Positions 24,384 through 33,311 of a stretch of DNA of 64,000 nt are shown piece after piece. The DNA comes from Fen-1038 sp042408355 (GTDB lineage Bacteria; Chloroflexota; Anaerolineae; Anaerolineales; Villigracilaceae): positions 1-64,000 of the forward strand of contig JBHORD010000094.1 in the NCBI GenBank assembly GCA_042408355.1, read 5' to 3'. The notes under the pieces were generated by a model. It was not told the origin of the DNA. It did no database searches and saw only the letters and a program-made list of their open reading frames with translations. Within the stretch, counting starts at the first letter, position 1. Every line of letters begins with the position of its first letter. A program made the position numbers and the translations under genes.

Positions 24384-24791
24384 GGGAGATCCTCCAGATT
24401 TGGATTTCGATATTCGACGATTCGATCAGCGAATACCGGCTTTTTGCCATTTCCGCAGTTTTGTCCGTACAGTTACCTGCGCGGCGTTTCCCGCGGAATT
24501 GATTACTGGAGGGAAAGAAATCGGGTGTGGCGCACCCGGAGGGCTTCCGCTGAACTTTCGATTTTCTCAACCCTCACCCTTCCTCTCCTGCGGGAGAGGG
24601 GGGCGGGGGAAGATTAACTCCATCCCGCGATGGAGAACCCTCATCCTCGTCAACCCCGCACATCGCGGGGTTCATGCGCTATCTTTCCCGCATCAGAATG
24701 CCCGGTCGCCTCCTTGTATCAAACGAATGAAACCAATTATACCGTGTTATCAAATGTATCCGCCCGACAAAACAACCTGGCTTCTTGCCCT
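24384..24791. other. Intergenic region between glmS and the cytochrome-b5-like gene
   Basis: No gene supported. It contains a short inverted repeat CCTCTCC/GGAGAGG near 24582-24599 in a CCCTCACCC context, a common small intergenic repeat type, and a second GCGGGGTT/CCCCGC pair near 24653-24671. Confidence 0.4.
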
Positions 24792-24797
24792 TATAAT
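24792..24797 (+). promoter_or_regulatory. -10 box of the cytochrome-b5-like gene
   Basis: TATAAT ending 9 nt before the ATG, with no ribosome site between. No convincing -35. Confidence 0.5.
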
Positions 24798-24806
24798 CAG
24801 CATAAA

Positions 24807-25061
24807 ATGAACATACCTGATTACATTGTCTCGGCGACGGAATTGCGCCGCAATAATGGCGAGAGCGGCTCGCGCAAATTCATTGCCTATCGCGGTGTGG
24901 TGTACGATGTCACGGATTGCCCAAAATGGCGTAATGAGATTCACGAGCTGTTACATTTTCCGGGCCAGGATTTGACCTCCGAACTGCCCGACGCGCCGCA
25001 TAAGGAAGAAGTGTTCAAACATCATTGCGTAAAGATCGTGGGCCGTCTTGCGTCCAATTAA
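24807..25061 (+). CDS. Cytochrome b5-like heme/steroid-binding domain protein
   Basis: Single-domain 84-residue protein of the cytochrome b5-like family. The domain start FIAYRGVVYDVTDC (25-38) and the block HFPGQDLTSELPDAPHKEEV (50-69) match the family, including the HF-x-G-x-DLT region that holds an axial heme ligand; the second ligand His could be H66, H72 or H73. There is no signal peptide or membrane segment, so it is a soluble electron carrier or a ligand-binding protein. The ATG at 24807 is the only sensible start. The stop TAA overlaps the outer end of the adjacent repeat element. Confidence 0.78.
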   Translation: MNIPDYIVSATELRRNNGESGSRKFIAYRGVVYDVTDCPKWRNEIHELLHFPGQDLTSELPDAPHKEEVFKHHCVKIVGRLASN

Positions 25062-25247
25062 TAACTGATGTTACGCAGTTCCCCTGTGGTGCGACATTCA
25101 TGCCGCCTGAAAATGAGAGATAAATCTCGCGCTACTGCGTAAGGTGAGTTAATAACTGATGTTACGCAGTTTTCCCTGTAGCGCGGCGTTCATGCCGCCT
25201 GAAAGTGCGGGATAAATCTCGCGCTACTGCGTAAGGTGAGTTAATAA
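25058..25247. repeat. MITE-like palindromic repeat R2, two tandem copies
   Basis: Two copies with a 91-bp period. Each core (25071-25142 and 25162-25234) runs from TTACGCAGT to ACTGCGTAA and is flanked by TTAATAACTGATG and GGTGAGTTAATAA, giving imperfect terminal inverted repeats of about 22 bp. Inside are small palindromes such as GAGATAAATCTC and GCGGCGTTCATGCCGC. Further copies are at 40621-40677 and 41848-41947. Confidence 0.85.
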
Positions 25248-25251
25248 AAGG

Positions 25252-25448
25252 TTCTTCCGTAATTGACGGGAAAGAGCCTGACCGCGAAGGCATGCATTGA
25301 CCGGCGCCGTGCCGAAGGCGCACGAAGAGAAAAATGTTTGAATTTTATGGCGGTTTTTTTCCTGGCCTTCGTATCACTTTGACATGGCTTCGCCAGGCAG
25401 CGCAAGCCTTTGTGGCTGAAAATGGTCTTCTCATTAAAACAGCAGAAC
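25252..25448 (-). repeat. Dispersed repeat family R1, copy D (full length)
   Basis: About 195 bp in reverse orientation, colinear with copy B at 51200-51395 over its whole length (ends GTAATTGACGGGAAAGAGCC and GAAAATGGTCTTCTCATTAA). It starts directly after the tandem R2 copies. Confidence 0.8.
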
Positions 25449-25480
25449 CTGATGGGTTTTGTTGGATGTACAATTAAGCC

Positions 25481-25696
25481 ATGTTGGACAAACCGGAACG
25501 GCGGCCTCGCTCGCCTTACTTTGTTTCATTGTGTGGAAGGATTTTTCGCAACGCCGACCCGCAATATTTCCCGCGCGCTGAATATCGCGGCCGGATGATT
25601 TATCTTTGCACCGAATCCTGTTTAGGCGCGTTCAATTCCGATCCGGAGCGCTTCTACCGTGCGCACAGAAACTCAGAAAAGAAACGGCTTGAATAA
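25481..25696 (+). CDS. YHS/TRASH-like metal-binding small protein
   Basis: A 71-residue protein with cysteines C18, C43 and C47; the C-x24-C-x3-C pattern with PRAEYRGRMIYLCTESC and the ending FNSDPERFYRAH fits the YHS domain, which binds metals in sensors, transporters and oxygenase partners. The N-terminus is basic. A TACAAT box ends exactly 6 nt before the ATG and there is no ribosome site. It sits 26 bp before fdhD. Function beyond metal binding is unknown. Confidence 0.65.
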   Translation: MLDKPERRPRSPYFVSLCGRIFRNADPQYFPRAEYRGRMIYLCTESCLGAFNSDPERFYRAHRNSEKKRLE

Positions 25697-25722
25697 CGTT
25701 GATTTACTGGTATGGAGCAAGA

Positions 25723-26502
25723 ATGATAACCCCTCAACAAGCCATTCATTATGAACGGTTCGAATTCAACAAATGGCAGTCCTTCGATGCAGAGACCATC
25801 GTTGAAACTCCTGTTTCGCTGACGGTCAACGGCGAAGTGTGGCTGACCTTCATGTGCACGCCGATTGATCTCGAAGCGATGGCGGTCGGCTTTCTTTATA
25901 ATGAGGGCGTCATCGAGCGAATGAACGAAGTGGAGGACGTCCGCGTTTGCGAGCATGGCGATAACGTGGACGTCTGGCTGAATCGCTCTGTTGAACAGCC
26001 CAGGTCGTGGCGAAGAACATCGGGCTGTACGGGCGGCGTCACTGCGGTGGATTTATTGGCCAGGCCGAACATCTCCTTTAACGGTGGCCAGCCCAAATTC
26101 CGGCCCGAAGCGATTGGCAGTCTCGTGGATCAATTGTTTGAATCGCAGGAACTTTACCGCGAGACCGGCGGCGTTCACACCTCTATATTGAGCGACGGGG
26201 AAAAGGTTTTATTGTCGGCGGAAGACATTGGCCGTCACAACACGCTCGATAAAATCTCCGGCTTGTGCCTGATGAAAAATGTCTGGCCCGAAACGCGCAT
26301 ACTGATCACGACCGGGCGCATCAGTTCCGAGATGCTGCAAAAGGCGGCGCGTCTGCAAACGCCGATTTTGATTTCGCGCACATCGCCGAGTTCGTTGTCC
26401 ATTGAAATGGCCAAACGTTATGGAATCACGCTGATCGGTTATGCGCGGCGCCAGCGTTTTAACGTGTACACCCATCCTCAGCGCGTCCAACTCAACGAAT
26501 GA
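25723..26502 (+). CDS. fdhD: FdhD, sulfurtransferase for formate dehydrogenase
   Basis: Transfers sulfur from a cysteine desulfurase to the molybdenum cofactor of formate dehydrogenases. The family segments ETPVSLTVNGEVWLTFMCTP, GVHTSILSDGEKVLLSAEDI and ITTGRISSEMLQKAARLQTP are intact. The catalytic loop reads TSGCTGG, with one Cys where the E. coli type has a CxxC pair; this one-Cys form occurs in other lineages. The ATG at 25723 has GGAG 5 nt upstream. No formate dehydrogenase gene is in the window, so the client lies elsewhere. Confidence 0.93.
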   Translation: MITPQQAIHYERFEFNKWQSFDAETIVETPVSLTVNGEVWLTFMCTPIDLEAMAVGFLYNEGVIERMNEVEDVRVCEHGDNVDVWLNRSVEQPRSWRRTSGCTGGVTAVDLLARPNISFNGGQPKFRPEAIGSLVDQLFESQELYRETGGVHTSILSDGEKVLLSAEDIGRHNTLDKISGLCLMKNVWPETRILITTGRISSEMLQKAARLQTPILISRTSPSSLSIEMAKRYGITLIGYARRQRFNVYTHPQRVQLNE

Positions 26503-26542
26503 TTTGCGTAATGAAAGCTTCAGCCTCAGGGAAAATCATTGC

Positions 26543-28120
26543 ATGAGACCGCCCTTGTCTTTTTTCCATTTTTTGTTTTGCGTTTTACTATTGTCTTTTT
26601 TGGCGGCTTGCACGACTTCCAATCCTTCTAATTTATCTGCGCCCACATACGATCCTTTTATTCATGTCCAATCAACGGAAGCGGATTTCGTTTCCGCGCC
26701 TGCTCCCACGCGGACGGCGGGACCCACTCCCACGCGTGCGCCTCTTTCCGTGACCGTGCCGGCGCACGACCCCAACGCGCCTTTGGTCACGCCCACGCCG
26801 GATGTGCCTCGCATTCTGCCAACGCCTCGGCAGAATGCAAACCAATACACGGTTCAGGCGGGGGATACGCTGGCAACGATTGCTCAAAATTATGGCGTGA
26901 GTGTCGGCGCGTTGATTCGGGCAAATCATCTTGCGGATGCCAATACGCTTTCCATCGGGCAGGTTCTCGATGTTCCTCCGCCGGAGCCGGGAGCGGTTGG
27001 CGACGATTTCAAAATCATTCCGGATTCGGAACTGGTCTATGGCCCGGCCAGCGCGGAGTTCGATGTTGACGCCTTTGTTCAAAATCAGGGCGGCTATTTG
27101 GCCACTTACACACAAGACGTCAACGGGCAAACGTTGACGGGAGCGCAGATCGTCACACAGGTGTCGCAGGATTATTCCGTTAATCCGCGGCTGTTATTGG
27201 CTTTGCTCGAATATCGCTCGAAATGGGTCACGCGCCCGAATCCCGATCCGGTCACCTTGGATTATCCGTTGGGTTTTATAAATCAAGCGCATAAAGGTTT
27301 ATATTGGCAGCTTGGCTGGGCGGCGAATGAGCTTAATCGCGGTTTTTACTTGTGGCAGGCAAATGCCGTCGGGGCATGGGTATTGGGCGATGGCAGCATT
27401 GTGCCGATTGCACCGACCATCAATGCGGGAACGGCGGGCGTCCAAAATATGTTTTCGATTTTGGATAATCGCACTACTTGGGATACCGATGTCGGCGCGT
27501 TTGGGTTATTTCAAACCTATTACTTTATGTTTGGGAATCCGTTTGACCTGGCGATTGAGCCGCTGGTCCCCTCCAACCTTGTCCAGCCGCATTTTGATCT
27601 GCCGTTTGAGCCGGGCGCGGTGTGGGCGTTCACCGGCGGTCCGCACGCGGGCTGGGATTCGGGTTCGGCGTGGGCGGCGCTCGATTTTGCTCCGTCCGAT
27701 GTCGAAGCCTGCGCGGTTAGCAGTCAATGGGTCACCGCGGTGGCGGATGGATTCATTGTTCGGGCGAATAATGGAGCGGTGGTCGAGGATTTGGATGGAG
27801 ATGGCTACGAACAGACCGGATGGGATGTGCTTTATATGCACATATCCAGCGAGGGCCGCGTTGAGCCGGGGACTTATGTTTATGCGGGCGATCGAATCGG
27901 GCATCCCTCCTGCGAGGGCGGAATCGCCAACGCGGCGCATTTGCATATTGCCCGCAAATACAACGGCGAGTGGATTTCTGCCGACGGTTCTGTTCCATTC
28001 AATCTGGACGGCTGGATTTCCAGCGGGACTGGCACGGAATATGACGGCTATTTACGGCGCGGCGCGGCGCAGTTGGAAGCGGCGGAGGGCATCAGCAGCC
28101 AAAATCAGATTACGCGGTAA
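26543..28120 (+). CDS. Lipoprotein with LysM and M23 metallopeptidase domains
   Basis: Cell-envelope peptidoglycan-binding, probably lytic endopeptidase. A signal peptide ends in lipobox LAAC (C23). A Thr/Pro-rich linker (30-95) leads to one LysM domain (101-145, YTVQAGDTLATIAQNYGVSV). The middle (about 160-360) contains a helical region that recalls lytic-transglycosylase folds but lacks a motif I can assign. The C-terminal M23 (LytM-type) fold shows H-x-x-x-x-D ligands near 368-380 and HLHIA near 466-470, so the zinc site seems intact. The ATG at 26543 is chosen because it begins the signal peptide. Confidence 0.85.
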   Translation: MRPPLSFFHFLFCVLLLSFLAACTTSNPSNLSAPTYDPFIHVQSTEADFVSAPAPTRTAGPTPTRAPLSVTVPAHDPNAPLVTPTPDVPRILPTPRQNANQYTVQAGDTLATIAQNYGVSVGALIRANHLADANTLSIGQVLDVPPPEPGAVGDDFKIIPDSELVYGPASAEFDVDAFVQNQGGYLATYTQDVNGQTLTGAQIVTQVSQDYSVNPRLLLALLEYRSKWVTRPNPDPVTLDYPLGFINQAHKGLYWQLGWAANELNRGFYLWQANAVGAWVLGDGSIVPIAPTINAGTAGVQNMFSILDNRTTWDTDVGAFGLFQTYYFMFGNPFDLAIEPLVPSNLVQPHFDLPFEPGAVWAFTGGPHAGWDSGSAWAALDFAPSDVEACAVSSQWVTAVADGFIVRANNGAVVEDLDGDGYEQTGWDVLYMHISSEGRVEPGTYVYAGDRIGHPSCEGGIANAAHLHIARKYNGEWISADGSVPFNLDGWISSGTGTEYDGYLRRGAAQLEAAEGISSQNQITR

Positions 28121-28183
28121 TGGAGAACGAAAACGTTTTCGGGTATGTGAGGCGGCGCCCTGAAAACCGGCCGGCAAAATTTC

Positions 28184-28212
28184 TTGACTTTCCATTCAAA
28201 AACTCATATAAT
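28184..28212 (+). promoter_or_regulatory. rpoB promoter
   Basis: TTGACT (28184-28189), 17-bp spacer, TATAAT (28207-28212). About 75 nt of leader precede the ATG. Confidence 0.88.
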
Positions 28213-28292
28213 AACAGGTCGCTGTCCTGCCAAGCAAATGGGCAGGTGAGTCGTATTGGTCGGCAGTCAGCAAACAGTCAGGAGAGATGCGA

Positions 28293-31200
28293 ATGGCGTC
28301 TACTTTGCCCCGCAAGAATTACGCAAGAATTCCCGTAAGGCTCGATCTTCCCAATTTAATTGACATACAACTTGATTCATTCGAACGACTTAAGGCGGAG
28401 GGCCTCGGCGATCTTTTCCACGAGGTCTCGCCGATTGAGTCTTATAACAAGGGAATGAAGTTGTTCTTCCCAAGCCGCAGTCCCGAGTCGAAACAATGGG
28501 GCCTGAAATACTGGTTTGGGGAGCCGAAACATTCCATCGAAGAATGCGTGGAACGCGATCTCACGTATGCCAGCCCGTTATATGTTTCGGTTTTACTGGC
28601 TGGCCCCGATGTTCCAGAACCCATTAAACAGGATATCTTTCTCGGCGACTTCCCCGAGATGACCGACAAGGGCACGTTCATTATTAATGGAACGGAGCGC
28701 GTTGTCGTCTCGCAGTTGATCCGCTCGCCGGGCGTGTATTTTGAGGCGCCTACTGACCGCGCCACGGGACGTCCGCTGGCGATGGCAAAACTGATTCCCG
28801 ACCGCGGCGCGTGGATGGAGTTCGAAACGCGCAAGAGCGATTACATCATTTTGAAATTCAATCGCAAGCGCACCGTACCGATTACTGTATTCCTGCGGGC
28901 GCTGGCGGCGGTCAGCGATGGAACAAAGGACTCGCCGCTGAAGACCGGCTCGGACGAAGAGATACTTGCGATTTTCCAGGACGTTGACAACAATCCGGAT
29001 CGCATGTTCATCTCGTCAACGCTGAAGCAGGAACCCGAATGGGATCTTTCCGGCGGTTTGACGATTGCAGAAGCCGCGCTGATCGAGTTCTTCCGCAGGA
29101 TGCGCCCGGGCGATCCCGCTACATTGGAAAACGCCAAGCAATTCCTCGAAGAGCAGTTGTTTGATCAGCGCCACTATGATCTTGAGCGGGTGGGCCGCTA
29201 TAAATTGAATCAAAAGCTGGATCTGAACATTCCCATCCCGCATCGCACGGTGACGAAGAACGATGTGATTCGGTTGATCCGCCGCATGATTCAGATCAAC
29301 AATGGCGTTGAACCGCCGGATGATATTGATCATCTCGGCAATCGCCGCGTCAAGACGAATGGCGAGTTGATTCAAAACAAATTGCGCATTGGCCTGCGGC
29401 GCATGGAACGCGTCATCAAAGAACGCATGTCGATTCGCGATCAGGAGCAACTCTCGCCGGTGACGCTGGTCAACATTCGCCCGGTGGTGGCGGCGTTGCG
29501 CGAATTCTTTGGCTCGAGCCAATTGAGCCAGTTCATGGATCAGACCAATCCGTTGGCGGAGTTACGTAACAAGCGAACGCTGTCCGCCCTGGGTCCGGGA
29601 GGGTTGCGGCGTGAGCGCGCCGGCTTCGATGTTCGCGATGTGCATCACTCCCATTATGGACGTATTTGTCCCATCGAAACGCCCGAAGGTCCGAACATCG
29701 GTTTGATTGGGCGTCTGGCCTCGTTCGCACGCGTCAATGAATATGGATTCATTGAAACACCGTATCGAAAGGTGTTCAAGTCTTTGCCGGCCGACGATGA
29801 ACGACTCGTGGGACGCACTTTGCGCGAGGCAGTCATAGACCCCAAGACCGAAGAAAAAATTGCCAAGGCTGGGGAGGTGATCGACTCCCGGCTTGCCAGA
29901 CGCCTGGCGAAGATCGGCAATGAAGTGCCTGTGGTGCCGTTCGTTTCCGATCAGGTTGATTATCTTTCGGCAGATGCGGAGGACAAGTTCGTCATCGCAC
30001 AAGCCAATGCGCCTTTAACGGAAAATAATGAGTTTATCCGCGAGCGCATTTCCTGCCGTTATCACTCCGGCTTCTTGTTCGCAAATCCCGAACAGATTGA
30101 TTATATGGACGTGGCGCCGCATCAGGTGGTGGGCATCAGCGCCGCGCTCATTCCGTTCCTTGAACACGATGACGCCAACCGCGCCTTGATGGGTTCGAAC
30201 ATGCAGGCGCAGGCTGTCCCGTTGGTGCGGCCGGAGATTCCATTGGTGTCAACCGGCATGGAGCGCGCAGCCGCGTGGTATTCTGGTCAGGTGGTTGTGG
30301 CGGAGGAAAGCGGCGAGGTTGTCTCAGTCACCGGAAGCAAGATTGTGGTCAAGGAACGAAAAGGCGGAATGCACACCTATCAGCTCCGCAAATATCAACG
30401 CTCGAATCAGTCCACGTGTATTGACCAGCGTCCATCGGTGGTCAAAGGCCAGATTATCAAGAAGGGCGACATCATCGCCGACTCTTCCTCGACGGAAAGC
30501 GGCCAGCTGGCCCTCGGCCAAAACGTCGTTGTGGCTTTCCTCTCGTGGGAGGGCGGCAACTTTGAAGATGCAGTTCTCCTCTCTGAGCGGCTGGTGCAGG
30601 ATGACCGCTTTACCTCCGTGCATATTGAAAAATATGAAGTTGAAGCGCGCGATACGAAACTTGGTCCAGAAGAAATCACGCGCGATATTCCCAACGTAGG
30701 CGAAGACGCCATCAAAGACCTCGATGAGAACGGAATCATCCGTATCGGCGCGGAAGTTGGACCGAACGATATTCTGGTTGGCAAGATCACGCCGAAGGGC
30801 GAAAAGGAACTGACCCCCGAAGAACGATTGTTGCGTGCAATCTTTGGCGAAAAGTCTCGCGACGTAAAAGATACCTCGCTGCGAATGCCGCACGGCGAAC
30901 GCGGCAAAGTCGTGGATGTAAAGGTTTTCACGCGTGAAGATAATGCCGATCTATCCGCAGGCGTGGATATGATGGTGCGCGTCTCGGTCGCTCAACGCCG
31001 CAAGATCACGGCAGGCGATAAAATGGCCGGGCGGCATGGCAATAAAGGCGTGGTCTCCAAAGTTGTCCCGGTGGAAGATATGCCGTTCCTTGAAGATGGT
31101 ACGCCGGTTGATATCATTTTGAATCCGTTGGGCGTTCCGGGACGTATGAACATTGGCCAGGTGTTGGAAGTTCATCTTGGCTGGGCGGCAAAGCGGCTGG

Positions 31201-32198
31201 GATTCCGGGCGGTGACCCCGGTGTTCGACGGCGCTACCGAAGAGCAGATCGAGGCCGAACTGGCGCGCGCATGGATCGTGGATCAGGCCTGGAAAGAGGC
31301 AGGGCAAAAAGCCTGGGAATGGATCAAGGAACAGGAATATGATCCCGAATCGATCCAGGATGATGATGAAGTCCGCCGCCTTTATTTGGAATCGTGGCTT
31401 GGTAAGCGCAAATACGATGTCTATAGTTTGAACGACGTGAATTATGCGCGTCATGCGGCCGCGCGCGAATGGCTGCGCGACAAGGAATATGACGCAAAAT
31501 TGATTCTGTCCACTTTGGATGAGGAGGTCGCGCAGCGCGACCCGGAATCTGATCAGGCTGCGATCCGCGCCTGTTTGCGATTGTGGATGGAAAGCCTCGG
31601 TTACACCAAACGCGTCGCCGATTCGAATTTGATGGCGGCGGCGCAGGATGTGATGCGTGAGACGGGGATCCCGATGCCGATTCTTGGCAAGCAAATCCTG
31701 CGCGACGGTAAAACCGGACAGCCCTATGATCAACCGGTCACCGTTGGCGTAATGACGATCCTTAAACTTCATCACCTGGTTGAAGACAAAGTCCACGCGC
31801 GTTCGACGGGTCCGTACAGTCTTGTTACACAGCAACCGCTTGGCGGCAAGGCTCAATTTGGCGGTCAGCGCTTCGGCGAAATGGAAGTGTGGGCGCTGGA
31901 AGCTTACGGCGCGGCCTATACGTTGCAGGAAATGTTGACCGTTAAATCCGATGATGTTCAAGGACGCGTAAATACGTACGAAGCCATTGTCAAGGGTGAG
32001 CCAATTGAAGAGCCAAGCATTCCCGCCTCGTTCCGTGTGTTGGTTAAAGAGCTTCAATCACTCGGTCTTGCCGTTGAGGCAATAAACGAGGATGGAGAGG
32101 TGATTAGATTTGGCAAGGATGAAGAGAAAAGCCACCCGGCAAAGATTCCCACAGGACTTATGGAATTGGGCGCCGAAGGCGGCGATGGTAAAAAATAA
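28293..32198 (+). CDS. rpoB: RNA polymerase beta subunit
   Basis: Catalytic-core subunit of RNA polymerase. Family blocks are complete, from RIPVRLDLPNLIDIQLDSFE near the start through the rifampicin-region FGSSQLSQFMDQTNPLAEL, GRICPIETPEGPNIGLIG and KMAGRHGNKGVVSKV to QFGGQRFGEMEVWALEAYGA. Between ATEEQIEAEL and the conserved LRDGKTGQPYDQPVTVG there is an extra block of about 110-130 residues (DNA about 31258-31665), rich in Trp, charged residues and predicted helix, absent from E. coli RpoB. The ATG at 28293 is preferred over 28287 because AGGAGAG is then about 6 nt away. The next gene is rpsL, not rpoC. Confidence 0.97.
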   Translation: MASTLPRKNYARIPVRLDLPNLIDIQLDSFERLKAEGLGDLFHEVSPIESYNKGMKLFFPSRSPESKQWGLKYWFGEPKHSIEECVERDLTYASPLYVSVLLAGPDVPEPIKQDIFLGDFPEMTDKGTFIINGTERVVVSQLIRSPGVYFEAPTDRATGRPLAMAKLIPDRGAWMEFETRKSDYIILKFNRKRTVPITVFLRALAAVSDGTKDSPLKTGSDEEILAIFQDVDNNPDRMFISSTLKQEPEWDLSGGLTIAEAALIEFFRRMRPGDPATLENAKQFLEEQLFDQRHYDLERVGRYKLNQKLDLNIPIPHRTVTKNDVIRLIRRMIQINNGVEPPDDIDHLGNRRVKTNGELIQNKLRIGLRRMERVIKERMSIRDQEQLSPVTLVNIRPVVAALREFFGSSQLSQFMDQTNPLAELRNKRTLSALGPGGLRRERAGFDVRDVHHSHYGRICPIETPEGPNIGLIGRLASFARVNEYGFIETPYRKVFKSLPADDERLVGRTLREAVIDPKTEEKIAKAGEVIDSRLARRLAKIGNEVPVVPFVSDQVDYLSADAEDKFVIAQANAPLTENNEFIRERISCRYHSGFLFANPEQIDYMDVAPHQVVGISAALIPFLEHDDANRALMGSNMQAQAVPLVRPEIPLVSTGMERAAAWYSGQVVVAEESGEVVSVTGSKIVVKERKGGMHTYQLRKYQRSNQSTCIDQRPSVVKGQIIKKGDIIADSSSTESGQLALGQNVVVAFLSWEGGNFEDAVLLSERLVQDDRFTSVHIEKYEVEARDTKLGPEEITRDIPNVGEDAIKDLDENGIIRIGAEVGPNDILVGKITPKGEKELTPEERLLRAIFGEKSRDVKDTSLRMPHGERGKVVDVKVFTREDNADLSAGVDMMVRVSVAQRRKITAGDKMAGRHGNKGVVSKVVPVEDMPFLEDGTPVDIILNPLGVPGRMNIGQVLEVHLGWAAKRLGFRAVTPVFDGATEEQIEAELARAWIVDQAWKEAGQKAWEWIKEQEYDPESIQDDDEVRRLYLESWLGKRKYDVYSLNDVNYARHAAAREWLRDKEYDAKLILSTLDEEVAQRDPESDQAAIRACLRLWMESLGYTKRVADSNLMAAAQDVMRETGIPMPILGKQILRDGKTGQPYDQPVTVGVMTILKLHHLVEDKVHARSTGPYSLVTQQPLGGKAQFGGQRFGEMEVWALEAYGAAYTLQEMLTVKSDDVQGRVNTYEAIVKGEPIEEPSIPASFRVLVKELQSLGLAVEAINEDGEVIRFGKDEEKSHPAKIPTGLMELGAEGGDGKK

Positions 32199-32209
32199 CG
32201 CGTTTATTC

Positions 32210-32238
32210 TTGACTTACTAAAAACCGCATGTTAGAAT
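32210..32238 (+). promoter_or_regulatory. Promoter of the rpsL-rpsG-fusA-tuf operon
   Basis: TTGACT (32210-32215), 17-bp spacer, TAGAAT (32233-32238), directly after the rpoB stop. It gives a leader of about 130 nt. Confidence 0.85.
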
Positions 32239-32295
32239 AACCCGCCGTTATTAATGAGGCGGGCATAGATATCCCCCGCTAAAATGGCAGCTACA

Positions 32296-32331
32296 AATGA
32301 GGCCATCGTCATCGTCCAGGATGGCCTCATT
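32296..32331 (+). other. Strong hairpin in the rpsL operon leader
   Basis: Perfect 12-bp stem AATGAGGCCATC / GATGGCCTCATT with a 12-nt loop, followed by TCTTG. It is downstream of the operon promoter and 45 nt before the rpsL start, so it would be transcribed as leader. It may be an attenuator, a repressor-protein site or the terminator of rpoB read-through. Confidence 0.7.
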
Positions 32332-32376
32332 TCTTGCAAATAGTCTTTGTGAAAGAATCTGTAATCGGAGGCGAAC

Positions 32377-32793
32377 GTGCCGACAGTCAATCAAATGGTC
32401 CGCAAGGGCCGCAAGAATAAGAAATCCAAAAGCAAGGCTCCTGCGTTGCAGTATACGTTGAACAGTCACAAGCAACGCCGCATACGGCAGGCGAAAGGCG
32501 CTCCGCAGAAGCGCGGCGTCTGCACCGTGGTTCGTACGATGACGCCCAAGAAACCAAATTCGGCGTTACGCAAAATCGCGCGCGTGCGTCTGACCAACGG
32601 CATTGAGGTCACAGCATATATTCCCGGCGAGGGCCATCAACTGCAGGAACACTCTGTAGTGTTGGTGCGCGGTGGACGTGTCAAGGATTTGCCGGGTGTG
32701 CGTTATCACATCGTGCGCGGCTCGCTGGACCCTACCGGCGTCGCGAATCGCAAGCAGGGCCGCTCGAAGTACGGCGCGAAGCGTCCGAAGTAA
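32377..32793 (+). CDS. rpsL: 30S ribosomal protein S12
   Basis: Decoding-centre protein of the small subunit. The family core is intact: PTVNQMVRKGR, PQKRGVCTVVRTMTPKKPNS (with the streptomycin-relevant KPNSALRK lysine) and GVRYHIVRGSLD. It starts at GTG 32377 with GGAGGCGAAC upstream. Length (138) includes a usual bacterial C-terminus. First gene of the str operon. Confidence 0.97.
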   Translation: MPTVNQMVRKGRKNKKSKSKAPALQYTLNSHKQRRIRQAKGAPQKRGVCTVVRTMTPKKPNSALRKIARVRLTNGIEVTAYIPGEGHQLQEHSVVLVRGGRVKDLPGVRYHIVRGSLDPTGVANRKQGRSKYGAKRPK

Positions 32794-32811
32794 TCAAACG
32801 GAGAATACGGA

Positions 32812-33279
32812 ATGAGACGAGGAACTCCTGAACGGCGACCCATCCCGCCGGATATGCGTTATAACAGCGTTCAAGTTCAGACGATGATTCAGCATATCAT
32901 GAAGCGCGGCAAGAAAAGCACTGCCACGCATTTGATTTATTCCGCTATGGACCTGATCAAAGAGCGAACGGAGAAGAATCCCTTGGAAATCTTCGACGCG
33001 GCTCTCAAAAACGTGGGGCCGGCGATGGAAGTCCGCCCGCGGCGTGTGGGCGGCGCAACCTATCAGGTGCCAATGGAAGTCTCAGCAGACCGCCGCACGA
33101 CGCTGGCGATTCGCTGGATTTTGTCTGCCGCGCGCGAACGCAGCGGGCAGTCGTTCCCCGAAAAACTTGCCTCTGAACTGATTGATGCATCGAACGAGCA
33201 GGGCGCGGCAATTCGCAAACGCGACGAGACGCATAAGATGGCCGAGGCCAATCGAGCGTTCTCTCATTATCGTATCTAA
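32812..33279 (+). CDS. rpsG: 30S ribosomal protein S7
   Basis: Primary assembly protein of the 30S head, binding the 3' domain of 16S rRNA near the E site. It has PPDMRYNSVQVQTMIQHIMK, the beta-hairpin sequence EVRPRRVGGATYQVPMEV, and the C-terminal MAEANRAFSHYRI. 155 residues, normal. It lies 18 nt after rpsL. Confidence 0.97.
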   Translation: MRRGTPERRPIPPDMRYNSVQVQTMIQHIMKRGKKSTATHLIYSAMDLIKERTEKNPLEIFDAALKNVGPAMEVRPRRVGGATYQVPMEVSADRRTTLAIRWILSAARERSGQSFPEKLASELIDASNEQGAAIRKRDETHKMAEANRAFSHYRI

Positions 33280-33311
33280 ACGCAAAAATTTTATTTATTG
33301 ATTAGGAAAGA

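Noticed and set aside
24384..24806. glmS ribozyme upstream of glmS
   Set aside because: I looked for the conserved catalytic core and cleavage context before the glmS start on the minus strand and saw neither; the region only has small inverted repeats.
25058..25247. CRISPR array from the tandem repeat
   Set aside because: Only two units, the whole 91-bp period is repeated including the would-be spacer, and identical elements occur singly elsewhere.
30951..32057. Minus-strand open frame (368 codons) over the 3' part of rpoB
   Set aside because: Antisense of rpoB; no family similarity and no start signals.
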